Positions 14,824 to 19,337 of a stretch of 19,337 nt of DNA are shown one piece after another. Every line of letters starts with the position of its first letter. Within the stretch, counting starts at the first letter, position 1. Below the pieces are notes generated by a model. The model made no database searches. It was not told the DNA's origin and worked only from the letters and a program-made list of their open reading frames with translations. Made by a program: the position numbers and the translations under genes. The DNA is from Anaerolineae bacterium (lineage in GTDB: Bacteria > Chloroflexota > Anaerolineae > JACIWR01), in the NCBI GenBank assembly GCA_021162125.1, contig JAGGZG010000280.1, positions 1 to 19,337 on the forward strand. Reading direction: 5' to 3'.

Positions 14824-14902
14824 GGGACTTGGCGCAGTGGTGACCTTATCCCCGCCTGCGGCAGGGGCTGCTTCCATAAACCCCCTGCTTTGCCGGGGGG
14901 CT
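14824..14902. repeat. IS605-end-like hairpin repeat, copy 2, with a second C/G hairpin
   Basis: 14824-14881 matches 12628-12686 (shared core GGCGCAGTGGTGACC, then a CCCCGCC hairpin and CTTCC-TAAAC). It runs directly into CCCCCTGCTTTGCCGGGGGG (14881-14900). The element occupies the space between aroC and the aroKB start and leaves the reading frame from 14966 open. Confidence 0.55.
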
Positions 14903-14962
14903 GTGACAGTCTGCCGCGGACCCCGGTTCTTTTTTCCCTGAACTTTTGACCTATACCCTCGC

Positions 14963-16135
14963 TCATCTTGCCATCTCCGTCAGACTATCGCCGCCGCATT
15001 TCTCCAGGAGCGCGTCGGCCAGCACCCAGGCGACCATTGCTTCGCCGACGACCGAGGCGGCTGGCACAGCGCAGACGTCGGAACGCTGATACTGGGTCGT
15101 GGTTGGCTCGCCCGTCGCCAGATCCACCGAGCGCAGCGGCGTGAGGGTGGTGGGGATGGGCTTCATCGCTGCCCGCACCACGATAGGTTGCCCGTTGCTC
15201 ATGCCCCCTTCAATACCTCCGGCGCGGTTCGAAGTGCGCGTTACAGGTGGAAACGACGTACCACCGTTGACTTGCTGATCTGCTGATTCGCTGATTCGCT
15301 CAAACTCATCGTGCACCTGCGTGCCGGGGTGCCGGGCGTTCTCGAAGGCCGGGCCGATCTCCACTCCCTTGATGGCCGGGATGGACACCACCGCCGCCGC
15401 CAACCGCGCATCGAGCCGCCGGTCCCAGTGGACGTGGCTGCCCAGGCCGACGGGGACACCGGTGGCGACGACGACGAAAACGCCGCCCAGGGAATCGCCC
15501 GCCCGGTGCGCCGCGTCAATGGCCGCCCGCATACGCCCGACGGCCTCCTCGTCGGGGCAGCGGACGTCGCTGGCCTCGGCCAGCGCCCAGAGTTCGGCCG
15601 GCGGCAGGTCGGGAATCTCCGCGACGACGCCGCCAATCTCGGTGACGTAACTGCCGACGGCGACGTCAAAGGCCGCGAGCAACTGCTTGGCCAGCGCGCC
15701 CACCGCCACCCGTGCCGCCGTCTCCCGCGCGCTGGCTCGCTCCAGTACCGGTCGCGCGTCGTCCAGGCCGTACTTGACCATCCCGGCGTAATCGGCGTGG
15801 CCGGGGCGCGGCACGGTTAGACGGGGTAGGTCGCCCGCAGCCCAGCGGTCGCGCCAATTGGCCCAGTCCCGGTTCTCGATGCGCAGCGCCACCGGCGCAC
15901 CCGTCGTCCGCCCGGCGCGGTGTCCTGCGCTTGTCGAAGGGATCACCCCGCCCAGGATTTCTACTCGGTCCCGCTCGATCTTCATCCGCCCGCCGCGGCC
16001 GTAGCCCCCCTGCCGGCGGGCCAGGTCGTGGTTGATGGCTGCCACGTCCAGCGCCAGGCCGGCCGGCAGCCCCTCCACGATGGCGGTCAGGCAGGGGCCG
16101 TGGGATTCACCAGCGGTCAGAAATCGCAACATCAT
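14963..16135 (-). CDS. aroC: Chorismate synthase
   Basis: 390 residues from ATG 16135 (ATG ATG pair). A GTG at 16141 has GGAGG at better spacing and would add two residues. It forms chorismate from EPSP with reduced FMN. Family signatures include GESHG (9-13), RRQGGYGRGGRM (40-51), RASARETAARVA (133-144), RAGGIEGGMSNG (304-315) and the C-terminal RSDVCAVPA block (351-359). Two segments look inserted: IPSTSAGH (65-72), where related enzymes go straight from the GGV strand to the G-TTG-P motif, and about ISESADQQVNGGTSFPP (281-297) before the conserved RTSNRAGG. Both are encoded by dispersed repeats kept in frame. The essential motifs are intact, so the enzyme is probably active. It starts 25 bp after aroE, and its TGA overlaps an ATG at 14966. 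Confidence 0.95.
   Translation of the reverse strand: MMLRFLTAGESHGPCLTAIVEGLPAGLALDVAAINHDLARRQGGYGRGGRMKIERDRVEILGGVIPSTSAGHRAGRTTGAPVALRIENRDWANWRDRWAAGDLPRLTVPRPGHADYAGMVKYGLDDARPVLERASARETAARVAVGALAKQLLAAFDVAVGSYVTEIGGVVAEIPDLPPAELWALAEASDVRCPDEEAVGRMRAAIDAAHRAGDSLGGVFVVVATGVPVGLGSHVHWDRRLDARLAAAVVSIPAIKGVEIGPAFENARHPGTQVHDEFERISESADQQVNGGTSFPPVTRTSNRAGGIEGGMSNGQPIVVRAAMKPIPTTLTPLRSVDLATGEPTTTQYQRSDVCAVPAASVVGEAMVAWVLADALLEKCGGDSLTEMAR
15242..15300. repeat. Repeat block inside aroC (CTGATTCG tandem plus GGTGG palindrome)
   Basis: CTGATCTG CTGATTCG CTGATTCG units of eight bases (about 15275-15300) sit next to GGTGGAAACGACGTACCACC (about 15247-15266), whose ends GGTGG and CCACC are complementary. 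Together they encode the extra ISESADQQVNGGTSFPP segment of AroC. Confidence 0.6.
15918..15941. repeat. CCCTTCGAC-type dispersed repeat inserted in aroC
   Basis: On the coding strand CCCTTCGACAAGCGCAGGAC is a variant of the CCCTTCGACAAGCTCAGGGC repeat frequent in Chloroflexota genomes. It is read as PSTSAG within IPSTSAGH, 24 bases in all, so the frame is preserved. Confidence 0.7.
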
Positions 16136-16160
16136 CACCACCTGTTCCTCCCCTCCGTGC

Positions 16161-17036
16161 TCACCATCCAAGCGCGTCTTCGGCGGCGACGCGCATCGTC
16201 TCCACCGGCGGCGGGTGGCCGGTCCACAACTCAAGGGCCAGTGCCCCCTGGTGGATGAGCATCCCCAGCCCGCAGACCGCTGTGGCCCCGGCGGCGCGGG
16301 CTTGGGCCAGCAGCCGTGTTTCCCTCGGGTTGTAGACCAGGTCATAGACGGTCCAGTGAGAGGGCAGGGGGAACGTTTCCGGCCAGGGGGTAGCGTCGGT
16401 GCGGGGCCACAGGCCGACCGAGGTGGCGTTGACCAGCAGGTCGAAGCGGGCCCGGTCTACTTCGGTCGGTAAGGCGTCTGTTGACAACCAGGTGACGGGT
16501 GCGCGGGTACCGGCGCGCTGGATATGGCGGGCCAGTTGCACCGCCCGCTGCTCCGTCCGGTTGTGGATGGCGACGGCGCAATCGGCCTGGGCCAGGGCGT
16601 AGGCCACCGCCCGCGCTGCGCCGCCGGCCCCCAGCACCAACGCCCGCCGCTGGGCCGGGGTGAAGCCCGCTTCCCGCAGCGCGGCCAGAAAACCGTCGCC
16701 GTCGGTGTTGTAGCCGATCAACCGCCCCTCCCGCACGAGGATGGTGTTCACCGCCCCGATGGCCTGGGCAGTCTCGTCAATCTCGTCCAGGTAGGGCATC
16801 ACCGCTTGTTTGTGTGGCACGGTCACGTTGGCACCGCAGAAGCCCAAGGCGGCCAGTCCTTTCACGGCTGCTCCGACCCGCTCCGGTGGCACCGGCAGTG
16901 GGACGTAGCACCAGTTCAGCCCCAGTACCTCAAAAGCGGCGTTGTGCATGGCTGGCGAGAGGCTGTGTTCCACCGGCCAGCCGAGCAATCCAACTAATTG
17001 CGTGTGTCCGTTGATTTTGATTGAGGAAGAAGTCAT
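16161..17036 (-). CDS. aroE: Shikimate dehydrogenase (NADP+)
   Basis: 291 residues from ATG 17036, with AGGA seven bases upstream. A longer frame to 17114 is translated dispersed repeat and is rejected. It reduces 3-dehydroshikimate to shikimate. The substrate-binding segment is PVEHSLSPAMHNAAF (21-35). The catalytic Lys76 is in NVTVPHK, Asn97 in GAVNT, and Asp112 in YNTDGDGF. The Rossmann motif LGAGGAARA (135-143) and the NRT tripeptide (159-161) indicate NADP(H) use. C-terminal GLGMLIHQGALALELWTG is typical of the family. It lies between aroA and aroC; a 90-bp gap upstream is mostly a repeat element, and aroC begins 25 bp downstream. Confidence 0.95.
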   Translation of the reverse strand: MTSSSIKINGHTQLVGLLGWPVEHSLSPAMHNAAFEVLGLNWCYVPLPVPPERVGAAVKGLAALGFCGANVTVPHKQAVMPYLDEIDETAQAIGAVNTILVREGRLIGYNTDGDGFLAALREAGFTPAQRRALVLGAGGAARAVAYALAQADCAVAIHNRTEQRAVQLARHIQRAGTRAPVTWLSTDALPTEVDRARFDLLVNATSVGLWPRTDATPWPETFPLPSHWTVYDLVYNPRETRLLAQARAAGATAVCGLGMLIHQGALALELWTGHPPPVETMRVAAEDALGW

Positions 17037-17060
17037 TTTGTGTCCTGACTTACAGTTGGA

Positions 17061-17125
17061 ACGTATTGCGTGCTGCGTGTTTCGTTTATTCGCCACACGA
17101 CACGCAATACGCAATACGCATCACG
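17061..17125. repeat. ATTGCGTG-type dispersed repeat, copy 3 (aroA-aroE gap)
   Basis: ACGTATTGCGTGCTGCGTGT is mirrored by CACGCAATACGCAATACG (17101-17118), giving an inverted repeat of about 65 bases. It matches copies at 9541-9606 and 10725-10765. It ends two bases short of the aroA stop codon. Confidence 0.72.
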
Positions 17126-17126
17126 T

Positions 17127-18476
17127 CTACCCTGCCTTTGTGATAGACATTGCCGCTCCCAAACCTCGCATCAGTTCGACGAAACCGGGGAAGGAATCGC
17201 CGATGCATCCAGCGTTCTTGATCACGACCTCTCCTTCCGCGATCAGTCCAGCCACGGCCAGGGCCATGGCCAGCCGGTGGTCGCCGTAGCTATCCACTAC
17301 TCCGCCGCGCAGGGGGGTCGGCCCTTCGATGATGAACCCGTCGGGCAGCGGCTCGATGCGCGCGCCCAGTGCCCGCAATCCGGCGACGATGGCGGCGATG
17401 CGGTCGGTTTCCTTGACGCGCAACTCGGCGGCATCGCGCACGACGGTGGGGCCGTGGGCCTGCGTCGCGGCGACGGCCAGCACCGGGAACTCGTCAATCA
17501 TGCGCGCCACCGTGTCGCCTCCAACCTCCACGCCCCGCAGCTCCGAGGCCCGCACCGTCACGTCGGCCACCGGCTCGTTTCCCTGCTCGCGCTCGTGATG
17601 CAGCGTCACGTCAGCCCCCATCGTCCGCAGCACGTCCAACAGGCCGGTGCGGGTGGGGTTGACGCCCACGCCTTCGACGGTGACCTCCGAGCCGGGCACC
17701 AACGCCGCCGCGACCAGCGGGAAGGCCGCCGACGAAACGTCACCCGGGATGCTGAGGGAGAGAGGGGCGAGGGGAGAAGAAAGAGGCGAGAGGGTGACGG
17801 TGAGGCTGGCCACTTGGACGTTGGCTTCCATCGCAGCGAGCATCCGCTCGGTATGGTCCCGGGCCGGCCCCGGCTGGCGGATGGTGGTGGGGCCGTCGGC
17901 GTACAGCCCGGCCAACAGCAGCGCACTCTTGACCTGTGCGCTGGCGACGGCCAGGGTGTGCTCATGGCCGTGCAGCCGCCGCCCGCGAATGGTCAGGGGA
18001 GCGTGGCCGCCGGCGGTCTCGATCTCGGCGCCCATGCTGCGGAGTGGCTCGGCGATGCGGCGCATCGGGCGGCGGAGCAGTTGCCGGTCGCCGGTGAGCG
18101 TGCTGGAGAACGGTTGCCCCGCCAGGATGCCCGCCAGCAGGCGCATCGTTGTGCCGGAGCGGGCGCAGTCCAGTGGTGCGGCGGGCGGCCGCAGTCCGTG
18201 CAGTCCGCGCCCGTGGACGACGAACGCGGTCCCCTCGTAGGGTGAAGGGCCGGGGCCTGCCCTGAGCAAAGTCGAAGGGATGGGAGTCACCTCGACGCCC
18301 AGCGCTCGAACGCAGGCCAGCGTCGCCAGGCAATCGCCGGAGGGAAGAAAATTGGCGATGTGGCTGTCGCCGTCGGCCAGGGCAGCGAGCAACAGCGCCC
18401 GGTGGGAGATGGATTTATCGCCCAGGACACGCACGCAGCCACGCAACGGCCCGCCTGGATGAACGGTCAAGTTCAC
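17127..18476 (-). CDS. aroA: 3-phosphoshikimate 1-carboxyvinyltransferase (EPSP synthase)
   Basis: 449 residues from GTG 18476; AGGAG lies eight bases upstream and the start overlaps the tyrA stop as GTGA, implying coupling. It joins phosphoenolpyruvate to shikimate-3-phosphate. Conserved features are GDKSISHRA (19-27, Lys21), DCARSGTTMRL (103-113), SAQVKSALL (179-187), IPGDVSSAAF (243-252), NPTRTG (273-278), DEFP (328-331), ELRVKETDR (351-359) and YGDHRLAMA (397-405). Two segments look added: IPSTLLRAG within 66-79, from a CCCTTCGAC-type repeat, and about LSPLSSPLAPLSL (229-241), from a purine/pyrimidine-rich repeat just before the IPGD loop. All catalytic motifs are intact. Glyphosate class is not assigned. 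Confidence 0.95.
   Translation of the reverse strand: MNLTVHPGGPLRGCVRVLGDKSISHRALLLAALADGDSHIANFLPSGDCLATLACVRALGVEVTPIPSTLLRAGPGPSPYEGTAFVVHGRGLHGLRPPAAPLDCARSGTTMRLLAGILAGQPFSSTLTGDRQLLRRPMRRIAEPLRSMGAEIETAGGHAPLTIRGRRLHGHEHTLAVASAQVKSALLLAGLYADGPTTIRQPGPARDHTERMLAAMEANVQVASLTVTLSPLSSPLAPLSLSIPGDVSSAAFPLVAAALVPGSEVTVEGVGVNPTRTGLLDVLRTMGADVTLHHEREQGNEPVADVTVRASELRGVEVGGDTVARMIDEFPVLAVAATQAHGPTVVRDAAELRVKETDRIAAIVAGLRALGARIEPLPDGFIIEGPTPLRGGVVDSYGDHRLAMALAVAGLIAEGEVVIKNAGCIGDSFPGFVELMRGLGAAMSITKAG
17755..17795. repeat. GAGGGGAGA-type purine-rich repeat inside aroA
   Basis: The plus strand is nearly pure G/A over about 40 bases (GAGGGAGAGAGGGGCGAGGG and onward), with GAGGCGAGAGGG echoing GAGAGGGGCGAGGGG. 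It encodes alternating Ser/Pro/Leu in AroA between residues ~228 and 241, before the conserved IPGD loop. Confidence 0.5.
18258..18281. repeat. CCCTTCGAC-type dispersed repeat inserted in aroA
   Basis: On the coding strand CCCTTCGACTTTGCTCAGGG, continuing into CA, is a copy of the same repeat family found in aroC. It is read in the same frame, again giving IPST. Confidence 0.72.
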
Positions 18477-19333
18477 GGGAACATCTCCTGTCGTTTGGCA
18501 CGGATGGCGCTCAGTACGTCTCGCACCTCATCCTCATCTCCGGCTTCCACGAGACGGGTCAGGCAGCGCAACTGCGCCTGGTAGACATCCAGTGCTTTCA
18601 GCACCTCCTCCCGATTGGTCAGCAGGATGTCAACCATCATCGTCACGTCGCTGCCGGCCAGGCGCGACGTATCGCGGAAGCCACCGGCCACGATCTCCCA
18701 CGCCGCAGGGTCGGGGGAGGTCAGGGCGTCGGCCGTGGCGACGAGCGCGCAGGCCAGCAGGTAGGGCAGGTGGCTCACGGTGGCGACGAGGAAGTCCTGG
18801 CGCTCTGCTGCGAGCACCAGAGGACTTGCGCCAACGGCTTCGACCAGTTCACGGCCCAGGGCCAGTGCCTCCTCCGACGTGCGCGGCAACGGCGTGAGAA
18901 TGAAAGTGCAGCCCCGGTAAATCGCCGGGTCTGTGGCCCCGATGCCCGATACCTCCTTGCCGCACATCGGATGCCCGCCCAACGGCTGAACGTGGTTGGG
19001 CAATCGCGCCATCTCGGCGACGATCTGAGACTTGGTGCTGCCCAGGTCCATCAGCAGACAGCTTTTCGGGAGGAGGGGGGCGATTTCGTGCATTTGGCGC
19101 ATGATGACGCGCACTGGCGTCGCCAGGACAACCGCGTCCGCTTCGCGCACGCCGTCTGCCGTGTCGGTCGTGCCCCGGTCAATCAGGCCACGGGCCAGCG
19201 CCGTCTCAATTGTCTCCGCCCGTCGCGCCACGCCGACGACGGCCCGGCACTTCCCGCGCAACGCCCCCGCCAGTGAGCCGCCCATCAGTCCCAATCCAAC
19301 GATAGTGACTTGGGTCTCCGCTAATGCTTTCAC
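18473..19333 (-). CDS. tyrA: Prephenate (or arogenate) dehydrogenase
   Basis: 286 residues if GTG 19333 is the start. That codon is four bases from the window edge and its ribosome site is out of view, so a longer N-terminus cannot be excluded. It oxidatively decarboxylates prephenate to 4-hydroxyphenylpyruvate or, if arogenate-specific, arogenate to tyrosine. The Rossmann motif is VGLGLMGGSLAG (12-23). DLGSTKS and PLGGHPMCGKE are the conserved central blocks, with the histidine of GGHPMCG near the active site, and VSHLPYLLA follows. No chorismate mutase or ACT domain is attached. It is the first visible gene of the aro operon and overlaps aroA by four bases. Confidence 0.93.
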   Translation of the reverse strand: MKALAETQVTIVGLGLMGGSLAGALRGKCRAVVGVARRAETIETALARGLIDRGTTDTADGVREADAVVLATPVRVIMRQMHEIAPLLPKSCLLMDLGSTKSQIVAEMARLPNHVQPLGGHPMCGKEVSGIGATDPAIYRGCTFILTPLPRTSEEALALGRELVEAVGASPLVLAAERQDFLVATVSHLPYLLACALVATADALTSPDPAAWEIVAGGFRDTSRLAGSDVTMMVDILLTNREEVLKALDVYQAQLRCLTRLVEAGDEDEVRDVLSAIRAKRQEMFP

Positions 19334-19337
19334 AGCG

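Noticed and set aside
13608..14843. Plus-strand frame of 411 codons
   Set aside because: It is antisense to aroKB and resembles no protein; it is explained by GC-biased codon use on the opposite strand.
17037..17114. 26-residue N-terminal extension of AroE
   Set aside because: It is encoded by the dispersed repeat; ATG 17036 has a ribosome site and gives the normal AroE length.
17070..18245. Plus-strand frame of 391 codons
   Set aside because: It is antisense to aroA and begins inside an ATTGCGTG repeat; no motif.

Overview
The window is a GC-rich bacterial chromosome segment. Every credible gene lies on the minus strand, so transcription runs from high to low coordinates. The AroK-AroB fusion, the archaeal/fungal-type aspartate-semialdehyde dehydrogenase, the T-box leader, the CHAT and NACHT genes and the many short dispersed repeats all suit a Chloroflexota (Anaerolineae-like) genome. 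That assignment is inference; no rRNA or other taxonomic marker is present.

Layout in transcription order. (1) 19333-13146: an aromatic amino acid operon, tyrA - aroA - aroE - aroC - aroKB, covering shikimate formation (AroE) to chorismate (AroK, AroA, AroC), the dehydroquinate synthase step (AroB, as the second half of the AroK fusion) and the tyrosine branch (TyrA). DAHP synthase and dehydroquinate dehydratase are not in view. (2) 13145-12582: about 560 bp without a gene, filled with hairpins and dispersed repeats. (3) 12581-7046: a sigma70-type promoter, a T-box riboswitch leader with its own terminator, then lysC - asd - HAD-like protein - thrC. This is a threonine-branch operon lacking homoserine dehydrogenase and homoserine kinase in view. 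The leader features fit tRNA-Thr sensing. (4) 6779-4694: a promoter with an overlapping palindrome, a GntR/UTRA regulator, a knotted-type carbamoyltransferase and a terminator. (5) 4385-1: a membrane-anchored NACHT ATPase with C-terminal HEAT repeats, followed by a CHAT (caspase-like) protease cut by the window edge. Together they look like an NLR-like conflict or signalling module.

The most unusual signals are three. First, dispersed repeats appear to be inserted in frame inside three consecutive shikimate genes; one repeat family is read in the same frame in two of them and gives the peptide IPST in both. Second, the adjacent NACHT-HEAT and CHAT genes form a possible immune or cell-death pair. 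Third, the HAD-like protein of the threonine operon carries its HAD motifs in a permuted order.
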